A stretch of DNA of 64,000 nt from Blastococcus capsensis (GTDB lineage Bacteria; Actinomycetota; Actinomycetes; Mycobacteriales; Geodermatophilaceae), in contig NZ_JASNNW010000009.1 of NCBI RefSeq assembly GCF_030165005.1, positions 62,001-126,000 of the forward strand, read 5' to 3'. Position 1 is the stretch's first letter; each line of letters starts with the position of its first letter. Positions 19,639 through 28,415 of the stretch are shown here, piece after piece. The notes under the pieces were generated by a model. It was not told the DNA's origin. It saw nothing but the letters and a program-made list of their open reading frames with translations, and searched no databases. The translations under genes were made by a program, and so were the position numbers.

Positions 19639-19698
19639 GGCATAGGAGGCTTCGCATACGGAATCGGCACCGAAACCGTAGGCATGGCCTCCTATGCC
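19639..19698 (+). repeat. 60-nt nested inverted repeat after ndk
   Basis: GGCATAGGAGGC (19639-19650) pairs perfectly with GCCTCCTATGCC (19687-19698). Inside it TACGG pairs with CCGTA and TCGG with CCGA around the centre, so almost the whole 60 nt folds as one imperfect hairpin. It could be the ndk terminator or a dispersed palindromic element. It is richer in A/T than its surroundings. Confidence 0.65.
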
Positions 19699-19770
19699 TG
19701 GGTGAGGGGCGACGGGCGCTCGGCGTAGCCGGGACGTGGCACTCCGGTCGCGGTCTACCCTGGACCGGTC

Positions 19771-21693
19771 ATGACTGGTGAGACCCTGTACCCCCGCCTC
19801 GAACCGCTGCTGGCCCAGATCCAGAAGCCGATCCAGTACGTCGGCGGTGAACTCAACGCCCAGGTGAAGCCGTGGGAGTCCGCGACCGTCCACTGGGCGC
19901 TGATGTATCCGGACGCCTACGAGGTGGGGCTGCCCAACCAGGGCCTCATGATCCTCTACGAGGTGCTCAACGAGCGCCCCGATGCGCTGGCCGAGCGCAC
20001 GTACGCCGTCTGGCCCGATCTCGCCGCGCTCATGCGCGAGCACGGCGTTCCGCAGTTCACCGTCGACGGTCACCGCTCGGTGCGCGACTTCGACCTGCTG
20101 GGCGTCAGCTTCGCCACCGAGCTCGGCTACACCAACCTGCTCGAGGCGCTGGACCTCGCGGGCGTCCCCCTGCACGCGGTCGACCGGGACGAGACCCACC
20201 CGGTCGTCGTCGCCGGCGGGCACGCCGCCTTCAACCCTGAGCCGGTCAGCGACTTCGTCGACTGCGCCGTCCTGGGTGACGGCGAGCAGGCCGTCGGCGA
20301 CATCACCGACGTCGTCGCCGCGTGGAAGGCGCAGGGGCGCCCGGGCGGCCGCGAGGAGCTGCTGGCCCGGCTCGCCCGCGTGGACGGCGTCTACGTGCCG
20401 CGCTTCTACGCCGTCTCCTACGGGCCCGACGGCGCCATCGCCGCGGTCACCCGCACCCGCGACGACGTCCCGGCGAAGGTCGGCAAGCGCACCGTCATGG
20501 ACCTCGACGAGTGGCCCTACCCGAAGACCCCGCTGGTGCCGCTGGCCGAGAGCGTGCACGAGCGGATGAGCGTGGAGATCTTCCGCGGCTGCACCCGCGG
20601 CTGCCGGTTCTGCCAGGCCGGGATGATCACCCGTCCCGTGCGCGAGCGGACGATCACCGGCATCGGCTCCATGGTGGAGCAGGGGCTGAAGGCGACCGGG
20701 TACGAGGAGGTCGGGCTGCTCTCGCTGTCCAGCGCCGACCACTCCGAGATCGGCCAGGTGGCCAAGGAGCTGGCCGACCGCTACGAGGGCACCAACACCG
20801 GCCTGAGCCTGCCGTCGACCCGCGTCGACGCCTTCAACGTCACGCTGGCCAACGAGCTGTCCCGCAACGGCCGGCGCAGCGGCCTCACCTTCGCCCCCGA
20901 GGGCGGCAGTGAGCGGATCCGCCGGGTCATCAACAAGACGGTGTCCAAGGAGGACCTCGTCCGCACGGTGACGACGGCCTACGCCAACGGCTGGACGCAG
21001 GTGAAGCTCTACTTCATGTGCGGTCTGCCCACCGAGACCGACGACGACGTGCTGGAGATCGCCGAGCTGGCGGTCGAGGTGATCCGCGCCGGCCGCGAGG
21101 CCAGTGGCCGCAAGGACATCCGCTGCACCGTCTCCATCGGTGGCTTCGTGCCCAAGCCGCACACCCCGTTCCAGTGGGCCGCCCAGGCCAGCGCCGAGAC
21201 GATCGACCACCGCCTGCGGGCGCTGCGCCAGGCGATCAACGCCGACCGCCGCATCGGCCGGTCCATCGGCCTGCGCTACCACGACGGCAAGCCGGGTGTC
21301 ATCGAAGGACTGCTCTCCCGCGGTGACCGCCGGGTCGGCCGGGTCATCGAGCGCGTGTGGCGCGACGGCGGCCGCTTCGACGGCTGGAGCGAGCACTTCT
21401 CCTACGAGCGGTGGGTCCAGGCCGCGGCCGAGGAGCTGGCGCCCTTCGGTGTCGACGTCGACTGGTACACCACCCGGGAGCGCACCGAGCACGAGATCCT
21501 GCCCTGGGACCACCTGGACTCCGGGCTGGACAAGGAGTGGCTCTGGGAGGACTGGCAGGAGGCCCTCTCCGAGGAGGAGGTCGCCGACTGCCGGTGGACC
21601 CCCTGCTACGACTGCGGTGTCTGCCCGACCATGGGCACCGAGATCCAGATCGGCCCGACCGGCCGCAGCCTGCTGCCGCTCACCGTCGTCTGA
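19771..21693 (+). CDS. B12-binding-domain radical SAM protein, TIGR03960 family
   Basis: 640 residues. A B12-binding-like Rossmann domain (residues ~35-200, with LMYPDAYEVGLPNQG and LDLAGVPLHAVDRDE) precedes the radical SAM core with the cluster motif C-x3-C-x2-C in FRGCTRGCRFCQAG (about residue 275). A second Cys cluster, CYDCGVCPTMG, lies near the C-terminus and may hold another iron-sulfur cluster. The next gene, overlapping by one base (TGATG), is the DUF2344 partner that always accompanies this family. In many bacteria the pair precedes rne or the rplU-rpmA genes, as here. The reaction is unknown; RNA modification is a guess from context. Confidence 0.88.
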   Translation: MTGETLYPRLEPLLAQIQKPIQYVGGELNAQVKPWESATVHWALMYPDAYEVGLPNQGLMILYEVLNERPDALAERTYAVWPDLAALMREHGVPQFTVDGHRSVRDFDLLGVSFATELGYTNLLEALDLAGVPLHAVDRDETHPVVVAGGHAAFNPEPVSDFVDCAVLGDGEQAVGDITDVVAAWKAQGRPGGREELLARLARVDGVYVPRFYAVSYGPDGAIAAVTRTRDDVPAKVGKRTVMDLDEWPYPKTPLVPLAESVHERMSVEIFRGCTRGCRFCQAGMITRPVRERTITGIGSMVEQGLKATGYEEVGLLSLSSADHSEIGQVAKELADRYEGTNTGLSLPSTRVDAFNVTLANELSRNGRRSGLTFAPEGGSERIRRVINKTVSKEDLVRTVTTAYANGWTQVKLYFMCGLPTETDDDVLEIAELAVEVIRAGREASGRKDIRCTVSIGGFVPKPHTPFQWAAQASAETIDHRLRALRQAINADRRIGRSIGLRYHDGKPGVIEGLLSRGDRRVGRVIERVWRDGGRFDGWSEHFSYERWVQAAAEELAPFGVDVDWYTTRERTEHEILPWDHLDSGLDKEWLWEDWQEALSEEEVADCRWTPCYDCGVCPTMGTEIQIGPTGRSLLPLTVV

Positions 21694-22460
21694 TGGCCCG
21701 CCAGCCCGAGGGCCCGCCCCCGCCGCCCACCGTGCAGAAGCTGCGCATCCGCTACGCCAAGCGGGGCCGGCTGCGGTTCGCCTCGCACCGCGACCTCGCG
21801 CGGGCACTGGAGCGGGCGCTTCGGCGCGCGCAGGTGCCCATGGCGTTCTCGGCGGGATTCAGCCCGCACCCGAAGATCTCCTACATCGGTGCCGCGCCCA
21901 CCGGGGCCGCCAGCGAGGCGGAGTACCTGGAGATCGGGGTCGCGATCCGTTGCGACCCCGAGGCGGTGCGGGTCGCGCTGGACACCGCGCTGCCGCCCGA
22001 CGTCGCCGTCCTCGAGGTCGTGGAAGCGGGGGAGGGAACCGGTTCGCTGGCCGACCGGATCGACACCTCCGTGTGGCGCGTCGAGCTGCCCGGGGTTCCC
22101 CTCGCGGAGCTGGCCCCGGCCGTCGAGAAGTTTCTCGCCAGCGATGTGGTGACCGTCGCCAAGCGCACCAAGAACGGGCTCAAGGACATCGACGCCCGCC
22201 CCTCCGTCGTCAGCGCGTCGGCGATCGAGGGGGCAGGTTGTGCCATACTGCACATGGTCGTCCGGCAGGGAACGCCCGTTGTACGACCCGATGACGTGTT
22301 GGCCGCCCTGGCTGCCGTCGCCGACCTGCGCCCGCCGTTGCCCCCACGGGCCGTGCGTGAGGCGCAGGGCCGGCTCGACGACACCGGGACCGTGGCCGAT
22401 CCGCTCGGTCCTGACCGTGCGGCGCGCACCCGCTGCCAGGGGGAGCACGCGACGGTCTGA
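21693..22460 (+). CDS. Radical SAM-associated DUF2344 protein (TIGR03936)
   Basis: 255 residues. KLRIRYAKRGRLRFASHRDL is the start of the family domain, and MAFSAGFSPHPKISY is its conserved central motif. The last ~60 residues are less conserved (KNGLKDIDARP onward). ATG at 21693 overlaps the TGA of the radical SAM gene, so translation is coupled. In some bacteria the two proteins are fused, which supports a shared but undefined function. The 319-nt rne leader follows. Confidence 0.88.
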   Translation: MARQPEGPPPPPTVQKLRIRYAKRGRLRFASHRDLARALERALRRAQVPMAFSAGFSPHPKISYIGAAPTGAASEAEYLEIGVAIRCDPEAVRVALDTALPPDVAVLEVVEAGEGTGSLADRIDTSVWRVELPGVPLAELAPAVEKFLASDVVTVAKRTKNGLKDIDARPSVVSASAIEGAGCAILHMVVRQGTPVVRPDDVLAALAAVADLRPPLPPRAVREAQGRLDDTGTVADPLGPDRAARTRCQGEHATV

Positions 22461-22779
22461 CCGGCGGATGCCCGGAGGCTGCGCGCCGTCGAGCGGCACG
22501 GCTGCCAGACGTGACGCGCCCGATCCGGGCCACCCGGCCCCGGACGCCCAGACCACCGCAGGACCAGCACCACCGCACCCGGCGTCACCGGAGGCGCGCA
22601 CCACCGCAGTTCGGCTCCTCGCCGCGGCAACCGTCGCGCGGGAGCCGCCCACAGACTTCGCAGGGCGAGCCCGTCCGTCGTACCCCGCGCGGCGGCTCGC
22701 CCCGCCCAACCCGTGCTCCTGCGCGGCCGCCAGTCGAACCGATCGGCGCCCGGGAGCACCACACAGGAGGCGAGCCCTC
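22461..22779 (+). other. Long leader region upstream of rne
   Basis: 319 nt without a credible gene. Open frames run through it but have no family character and a skewed Arg/Pro/His composition. The only site I can support is the ribosome site AGGAGG at 22765-22770. RNase E genes elsewhere regulate their own mRNA through the 5' UTR, so a long leader here is plausible for the same role (inference). Confidence 0.5.
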
Positions 22780-25700
22780 GTGGCTGACACCGACCACACC
22801 ACCGCGCACGACGACATCCAGGGCGACGACGTCCCGGCGGGCGCCTCGCAGCCTGCCGAGGCCGAGGCCACCGGCATGCCGGCGACCCCCGAGGAAGGGG
22901 CACCGGCCGACGAGGAGACGGACGCCGAGACGGAGACGGACGCCGAGACGGAGACGGACGCCTCCTCCGGATCGCCCGCCGAGCCGCAGCCGCCCGCCCA
23001 GCCCTCCGTGGACGCCGGCTCCGACGACGCGGAGCACGAATCGGTGCGGTCCCCGTTCGGGGCGCAGTTCAGCTCGCCGGAACCGACCGCCGTCGTCGCC
23101 CGCTCCCGCCGCCGGGCGACCCGCCCGGCGGGCGCGGCCGACCCGGACTCCGTCGAGGCGGTCGCCCCCGCCCCCGCGGCGCCGGTCCCGGCCTTCATCA
23201 GCTTCATGGCCCCGCCGGCCGACGTGCCGCCGGCCCCTCGCCGGCGTAGTCGCCGCCCGGCGGAGTCGCCCGACCCCGACGCGCTGGAGGAGCCGGCCGA
23301 GACACGGCAGAGCGGCGACGAGGAGGTCGCCGAGGAGGCGCCCCGCTCCCGCCGCAACCGCTCTCGCCGCCGCCCGGCCGACGACCAGCAGGAAACGGCC
23401 GAGACCACCGCCGAGGACGAGGACGCCGAGGACCAGGACGCCTCCGACGAGGACTCCGAGGAGGGGGGCTCGTCGGCCAGTCGGCGCCGGCGTCGTGGTC
23501 GTCGCGGGCGCGGACGCGGTCGCAGCGGCGAGGACGCCTCGGACTCGGACGACGACAACGGTGACGAGCGCCCCGGCGTCGAGGACGCCGACTCCGACAC
23601 CGACGAGGAAACCGACACCGCGGACGGGACCACGGACACCGAGGACGACGGCGACGACGAGGGCTCGACCGGCTCGGGCACCCGCCGCCGGCGGCGCCGT
23701 CGCCGGCGCAGCAGCGGCTCGGCCGCCGATGACTCCGCCGACGAGAGCGACGACGACCGTCCGGAGCGGGCCGGTCGCAACGGCCGGAGCACCAGCGACG
23801 ACGACGTCCGTGGCATCGCCGGCTCCACCCGGCTCGAGGCCAAGCGTCAGCGCCGCCGGGACGGCCGGGACACCGGGCGTCGGCGCACACCGATCCTGAC
23901 CGAGTCGGAGTTCCTCGCCCGTCGCGAGGCGGTGGACCGGAAGATGGTCATCCGCCAGCGCGGCGAGCGCACCCAGATCGCCGTCCTCGAGGACGACATC
24001 CTCGTCGAGCACTACGTCACCCAGGCGACGGCGACGTCGTTCGCCGGGAACGTCTACCTCGGCCGCGTGCAGAACGTCCTCCCCAGCATGGAGGCGGCCT
24101 TCGTCGACATCGGCAAGGGGCGCAATGCCGTCGTCTACGCCGGTGAGGTGAACTGGGACGCCGCCGGCCTGTCCGGCAAGCAGCGCTCCATCGAGCAGGC
24201 GTTCAAGTCCGGCGACAAGATCCTCGTGCAGGTCACCAAGGACCCGATCGGGCACAAGGGTGCCCGGCTGACGCAGCAGATCAACCTGCCCGGCCGGTTC
24301 CTGGTCTACGTGCCGGGTGGCTCGATGACCGGCATCAGCCGCAAGCTGCCCGACACCGAGCGGCAGCGGCTCAAGGACATCCTGAAGCGGATCGTCCCCG
24401 AGGACGCCGGCGTCATCATCAGGACCGCCGCGGAGGGCGCCTCGGAGGAGGAGCTCACCCGCGACGTCAACCGGCTGACCGCGCAGTGGGACGTCATCCA
24501 GAAGAAGGCGGAGTCCACCTCCAGCGCCCCGTCGCTGCTCTACGGCGAGCCCGATCTCGCCATCCGGGTCATCCGCGACGTCTTCAACGAGGACTTCAAG
24601 GAGCTGGTGGTCCAGGGCGACGACGCGTGGGACACCGTCGAGGCCTACGTCGCGCACGTCTCCCCGGAGCTGACCGAGCGGCTGACCCGCTACACGGGGG
24701 AGGGCGACGCCTTCCGCGACCTGCGGGTGGACGAGCAGCTGACCAAGGCGCTGGACCGCAAGGTGTGGCTGCCCTCGGGTGGCTCGCTGGTGATCGACCG
24801 CACCGAGGCGATGACCGTCGTCGACGTCAACACCGGCAAGTTCACCGGCTCCGGTGGCAACCTCGAGCAGACCGTCACGCGCAACAACATGGAGGCGGCC
24901 GAGGAGATCGTCCGCCAGCTCCGGCTGCGCGACATCGGCGGCATCATCGTCATCGACTTCATCGACATGGTCCTGGAGAGCAACCGGGACCTCGTCCTGC
25001 GCCGGCTCACCGAGTGCCTGGGCCGCGACCGCACCAAGCACCAGGTCGCGGAGGTCACCTCCCTGGGCCTGGTGCAGATGACCCGCAAGCGGGTCGGCCA
25101 GGGCCTGCTGGAGGTCTTCTCCGAGTCCTGCGAGCACTGCCGCGGCCGCGGGATCCTGGTGCACCTCGACCCCGTGGACGAGAAGCGCCGGGGCGGTGGC
25201 AGCAGCGGCGGTGGCGGCGGCGGTGGCAAGGAGTCCGGTAGCAAGGACTCCGGCGGCAAGGACTCCGGTGGCAAGGACCCTGGCGGCAAGGACTCCGGCC
25301 AGTCGGGCAGCGGCGGCAAGGACCCCGGCCGCAACCGCGGGGGCGGCAGCAAGGAGACGTCCGACAAGGAGACTGCCGAGGACGGCGCCCAGGGTCGTCA
25401 GGCCGAGGCCCCGACCGGTGACGGCGAGGCCTCCGAGGGCGGTCGCGGCGGGCGTCGCAACCGGGGCCGCCGCAACCGCGGCCAGTCGGGCGAGGAGCGC
25501 GCGGCCGAGGACGCCGCCGTGCTCGCGGGCGCGGCCGGCTCCGGGGAGGGGGCCGGCGGAACCTCCACCGCGGAGGCGGTGCCCGTGGCGCAGGAGCCGG
25601 ACGACGGCGAGATCCACGGCGAGCCGGTCGTGGCGCCCGTGCGCCGTCGCAGCGGGTCGGTCGCGACCGTCGAGCCGCTGCCCGAGACCGTGCCGGCACC

Positions 25701-25977
25701 GGCATCGTCACCGCCGGAGACCGAGGCCGAGGACGTGCTGCCGGCCGGTGAGGTCGGTGCCGTCGAGGTGCCGGAGCAGGACGCGGTGCCGGTCGTCCCG
25801 GCGACCACGACGGCCGACGTCCTCCCCGGTGCGGTGGCGCACACGCCCGACGCCGGTGCCGAGGCGGACGATCAGCCCGCCCAGGACGGCTCCGTGGGCG
25901 ACGAGGAGCCGCCGGCCACGAGCACCCGGCCGCGGCGTCGCCGGGCCGCCAGCCGCCCGGCAGGTCCGCCCGCGTAA
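22780..25977 (+). CDS. rne: Ribonuclease E/G family endoribonuclease with long disordered tails
   Basis: 1065 residues. The catalytic core lies roughly between residues 385 and 800. It holds the S1-like region (GNVYLGRVQNVLPSMEAAFVDIG), DNase I-like catalytic Asp residues in VVDVNTGKFTG (about residue 682) and IIVIDFIDM, and the zinc-link C-x2-C in SCEHCRGRG (about 783). It starts the decay and processing of mRNA and rRNA. The N-terminal ~380 residues are acidic with Arg-rich blocks, and the C-terminal ~260 are Gly/Lys and then acidic, typical of actinobacterial RNase E that binds partners through disordered arms. GTG at 22780 is chosen for its AGGAGG site. Confidence 0.95.
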   Translation: MADTDHTTAHDDIQGDDVPAGASQPAEAEATGMPATPEEGAPADEETDAETETDAETETDASSGSPAEPQPPAQPSVDAGSDDAEHESVRSPFGAQFSSPEPTAVVARSRRRATRPAGAADPDSVEAVAPAPAAPVPAFISFMAPPADVPPAPRRRSRRPAESPDPDALEEPAETRQSGDEEVAEEAPRSRRNRSRRRPADDQQETAETTAEDEDAEDQDASDEDSEEGGSSASRRRRRGRRGRGRGRSGEDASDSDDDNGDERPGVEDADSDTDEETDTADGTTDTEDDGDDEGSTGSGTRRRRRRRRRSSGSAADDSADESDDDRPERAGRNGRSTSDDDVRGIAGSTRLEAKRQRRRDGRDTGRRRTPILTESEFLARREAVDRKMVIRQRGERTQIAVLEDDILVEHYVTQATATSFAGNVYLGRVQNVLPSMEAAFVDIGKGRNAVVYAGEVNWDAAGLSGKQRSIEQAFKSGDKILVQVTKDPIGHKGARLTQQINLPGRFLVYVPGGSMTGISRKLPDTERQRLKDILKRIVPEDAGVIIRTAAEGASEEELTRDVNRLTAQWDVIQKKAESTSSAPSLLYGEPDLAIRVIRDVFNEDFKELVVQGDDAWDTVEAYVAHVSPELTERLTRYTGEGDAFRDLRVDEQLTKALDRKVWLPSGGSLVIDRTEAMTVVDVNTGKFTGSGGNLEQTVTRNNMEAAEEIVRQLRLRDIGGIIVIDFIDMVLESNRDLVLRRLTECLGRDRTKHQVAEVTSLGLVQMTRKRVGQGLLEVFSESCEHCRGRGILVHLDPVDEKRRGGGSSGGGGGGGKESGSKDSGGKDSGGKDPGGKDSGQSGSGGKDPGRNRGGGSKETSDKETAEDGAQGRQAEAPTGDGEASEGGRGGRRNRGRRNRGQSGEERAAEDAAVLAGAAGSGEGAGGTSTAEAVPVAQEPDDGEIHGEPVVAPVRRRSGSVATVEPLPETVPAPASSPPETEAEDVLPAGEVGAVEVPEQDAVPVVPATTTADVLPGAVAHTPDAGAEADDQPAQDGSVGDEEPPATSTRPRRRRAASRPAGPPA
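22921..22962 (+). repeat. 18-nt tandem repeat in the rne N-terminal arm
   Basis: Two exact copies of GACGCCGAGACGGAGACG (22921-22938 and 22939-22956) plus a 6-nt partial copy, encoding DAETET repeats. Copy number may vary between strains. Confidence 0.85.
25225..25299 (+). repeat. 15-nt tandem repeat in the rne C-terminal arm
   Basis: Five imperfect copies of GGCAAGGACTCCGGC, encoding the pentapeptide GKDSG (variants GKESG, SKDSG and GKDPG). It adds positive charge and flexibility next to the catalytic core. Confidence 0.85.
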
Positions 25978-26030
25978 GGCCCCGTCCGGAGGCTCGCCCC
26001 GAGCGTGCGAGGGGTGAGTGGGACGGGGTC
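25978..26030 (+). terminator. Hairpin terminator of rne, same family as the tig terminator
   Basis: The outer stem CCCCGTCC (25980-25987) pairs with GGACGGGG (26021-26028). The inner stem CTCGCCCC pairs with GGGGTGAG (one G-T pair). TCCTTC follows, giving a short pyrimidine-rich tail. Confidence 0.65.
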
Positions 26031-26047
26031 CTTCAACTCGGGTACGC

Positions 26048-26116
26048 TGGACGGGTTGCTGCGCCACCGCGCGGGCGCCCTCGGGCGCCGCCGGGAAGGT
26101 GTGCGCAACCCGTCCA
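26048..26116 (+). promoter_or_regulatory. Perfect 12-bp inverted repeat in the rplU leader
   Basis: TGGACGGGTTGC (26048-26059) pairs perfectly with GCAACCCGTCCA (26105-26116), enclosing a GC-rich hairpin region. A -10-like TACGCT sits at 26043-26048 at its 5' edge. Leaders of ribosomal protein operons often bind the encoded protein, so an L21 autoregulatory structure is possible. If TACGCT is the active -10, the 5' arm would be partly untranscribed, so promoter use must be known first. Confidence 0.5.
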
Positions 26117-26190
26117 AGCACCCGGCGCCCGTTCCGGTCGTGCGCGCCGGACACAGAGCTTGACGTGAAGAAGCGAACGAGGAGTCAGTG

Positions 26191-26502
26191 GTGTACGCAG
26201 TGGTGAAGGCCGGCGGCAGCCAGCACAAGGTGGCCGTGGGCGACACGTTCACGATCAACCGCCTGCAGGGCGCGGCGGGCGACACCGTTGCCCTCCCGGC
26301 CATCCTGCTGGTCGACGGGGACACCGTCACCAGCGATGCGGCGACCCTGGCCACGGTGACCGTGACCGGCGAGATCGTCGAGCACGGCAAGGGCCCGAAG
26401 ATCCACATCCACAAGTTCAAGAACAAGACCGGCTACCACAAGCGGCAGGGGCATCGTCAGCCCCTGACCAGCGTCGTGGTCCGCGACATCTCGAAGGGCT
26501 GA
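26191..26502 (+). CDS. rplU: 50S ribosomal protein L21
   Basis: 103 residues. [17 protein letters not shown] is the conserved start, and [20 protein letters not shown] is the signature near the C-terminus. Two adjacent GTG codons are possible starts. I use 26191 because GAGGAG lies 6 nt upstream (only 3 nt from 26188) and L21 proteins begin at this point. It binds 23S rRNA with L20. The rpmA gene follows after 7 nt, the universal rplU-rpmA pair. Confidence 0.96.
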   Translation: MYAVVKAGGSQHKVAVGDTFTINRLQGAAGDTVALPAILLVDGDTVTSDAATLATVTVTGEIVEHGKGPKIHIHKFKNKTGYHKRQGHRQPLTSVVVRDISKG

Positions 26503-26509
26503 CGCCGAC

Positions 26510-26767
26510 ATGGCACACAAGAAGGGCGCCTCGTCGTCCCGCAACGGTCGTGACTCGAACGCCCAGCGTCTCGGCGTGAAGCGTTTCGGTGGGCAGGTCG
26601 TCAAGGCCGGCGAGATCATCGTCCGCCAGCGTGGCACCCACTTCCACCCGGGCCTCGGCGTCGGCCGCGGCGGCGACGACACGCTGTTCGCGCTCGCACC
26701 CGGCTCGGTCACCTTCGGCACCCGGCGGGGACGCAAGACCGTCTCCATCACCGCGGTCGAGGCCTGA
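26510..26767 (+). CDS. rpmA: 50S ribosomal protein L27
   Basis: 85 residues. It starts [19 protein letters not shown], the L27 N-terminus that reaches the peptidyl transferase centre, with no Firmicutes-type cleaved extension. [20 protein letters not shown] is the family core. It is co-transcribed with rplU and followed by a 127-nt gap before obgE. Confidence 0.97.
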   Translation: MAHKKGASSSRNGRDSNAQRLGVKRFGGQVVKAGEIIVRQRGTHFHPGLGVGRGGDDTLFALAPGSVTFGTRRGRKTVSITAVEA

Positions 26768-26894
26768 ACAACGCCCCTGCCCTGCAGGGGACCGCACATT
26801 CGCTTCGCGACGAGCGCACGGGCCGGCGGCCCGTGCGCTCGTGGCGCTTGACAGGTAGCTAGGAGGCGGCGCGGACCTCGTCCGCTCGGAACAC

Positions 26895-28415
26895 ATGGCC
26901 GCTTTCGTCGACCGCGTCACCATCCACGTCTCCGCCGGCAACGGCGGGCACGGCGTGTCCTCGGTGCACCGGGAGAAATTCAAGCCGCTCGGCGGCCCCG
27001 ACGGGGGCAACGGCGGGGACGGCGGCAACGTCGTCCTCGAGGTCGACCCCAGCGCGCACACCCTCCTCGACTTCCACCACCGCCCGCACCAGAAGGCGGC
27101 CAACGGCCGCCCCGGCGCCGGCAGCAACCGGCACGGCGCCCGGGGCGAGGACCGCGTGCTGCGGGTCCCCGAGGGCACCGTGGTCAGCGCCCCCGACGGC
27201 CGCGTGATCGCCGACCTCGTCGGTGCGGGCACCCGCGTCGTGCTGGCGCACGGCGGCAAGGGCGGGCTCGGCAACGCCGCACTCGCCAACCCCCGGCGGA
27301 AGGCGCCCGGCTTCGCGCTGCTCGGCGAGCCCGGCGAGGCGTTCGACGCGGTGCTGGAGCTCAAGAGCATCGCCGACGTCGGCCTGGTCGGGTACCCGTC
27401 GGCCGGCAAGTCGTCGCTGATCGCCGCCATGTCCTCGGCCCGGCCGAAGATCGCCGACTACCCGTTCACCACCCTGGTGCCCAACCTGGGTGTGATCCGG
27501 TCCGGCGACACCGTCTACACGATGGCCGACGTCCCCGGGCTCATCCCCGGCGCGTCCACCGGCAAGGGGCTCGGCCTGCAGTTCCTCCGGCACGTGGAGC
27601 GCTGCGCCGTCCTGGTGCACGTCGTCGACATGGCCACGATGGAGCCCGGCCGGGACCCCGAGAGCGACATCGAGGCACTGGAGCACGAGCTCGCCGAGTA
27701 CGGGGGGGACGAGCTGGACCTCGTCGGGCGCCTGCGGATCGCGGTGCTCAACAAGATCGACGTCCCGGACGGCCGGGAGCTGGTCGACCTCGTGCGGGCC
27801 TCGCTCGAGGAACGCGGCCTGCAGGTCTTCCCCGTCAGCGCCGCGACCGGCGAGGGGCTGGCCGCGTTCGGTTACGCGCTCGCCGCGGCGGTCGAGGAGC
27901 ACCGGGCCTCGCTCCCGGCGCCCGAACCGGTGCGGGTGACCCTGACCCCGCGGGCGGTCGACGACACCGGCTTCACCGTCGAGCGGGATCCCGACGACGA
28001 CGAGGCGTTCGTCGTCCGCGGCGTGAAGCCCGAGCGCTGGGTCCGCCAGACCGACTTCACCAACGACGAGGCCGTCGGCTACCTGGCCGACCGGCTCAAC
28101 CGGCTCGGGGTCGAGGAGAAGCTGGCCGAGGCCGGCGCCCGCGAGGGCGACGCGGTCACCATCGGCGACGTCACCTTCGACTGGGCCCCGACGCTGCCGG
28201 CCGGCACGCTCACCGCGGAGGAGTCCGCCGGGCTCGGCGGTCGCGGCACCGACAACCGGTTGGAGACCACCGAGCGGGTCGGCGCCACCGAGCGGCTCGC
28301 TGCGAAGCGCGCCCGCCGGGTGCCGTTCGAGGTCACCGAGGGCGGCTGGACCGACGAGGACCTCGCCGGCCTCGACGACGGTGCGGAGGACGACGAAGCG
28401 GACGGCGCCCGGTGA
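26895..28415 (+). CDS. obgE: Obg family GTPase (ribosome assembly)
   Basis: 506 residues. The Gly-rich N-terminal OBG fold ([14 protein letters not shown]) is followed by the GTPase domain with G1 GYPSAGKSS (about residue 166), G3 [10 protein letters not shown]4 NKID and G5 VSAAT. The OCT domain ([17 protein letters not shown], about 360-440) and an acidic actinobacterial tail end the protein. Obg acts in 50S assembly and stress signalling. A TTGACA is present at 26848-26853 but has no -10 partner at proper spacing. It overlaps proB by 4 nt. Confidence 0.97.
   Translation: MAAFVDRVTIHVSAGNGGHGVSSVHREKFKPLGGPDGGNGGDGGNVVLEVDPSAHTLLDFHHRPHQKAANGRPGAGSNRHGARGEDRVLRVPEGTVVSAPDGRVIADLVGAGTRVVLAHGGKGGLGNAALANPRRKAPGFALLGEPGEAFDAVLELKSIADVGLVGYPSAGKSSLIAAMSSARPKIADYPFTTLVPNLGVIRSGDTVYTMADVPGLIPGASTGKGLGLQFLRHVERCAVLVHVVDMATMEPGRDPESDIEALEHELAEYGGDELDLVGRLRIAVLNKIDVPDGRELVDLVRASLEERGLQVFPVSAATGEGLAAFGYALAAAVEEHRASLPAPEPVRVTLTPRAVDDTGFTVERDPDDDEAFVVRGVKPERWVRQTDFTNDEAVGYLADRLNRLGVEEKLAEAGAREGDAVTIGDVTFDWAPTLPAGTLTAEESAGLGGRGTDNRLETTERVGATERLAAKRARRVPFEVTEGGWTDEDLAGLDDGAEDDEADGAR

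Noticed and set aside
26848-26868. Sigma-70 promoter for obgE based on TTGACA at 26848
   Set aside because: No acceptable -10 hexamer lies 15-19 nt downstream; the nearby TAGCTA is too close.
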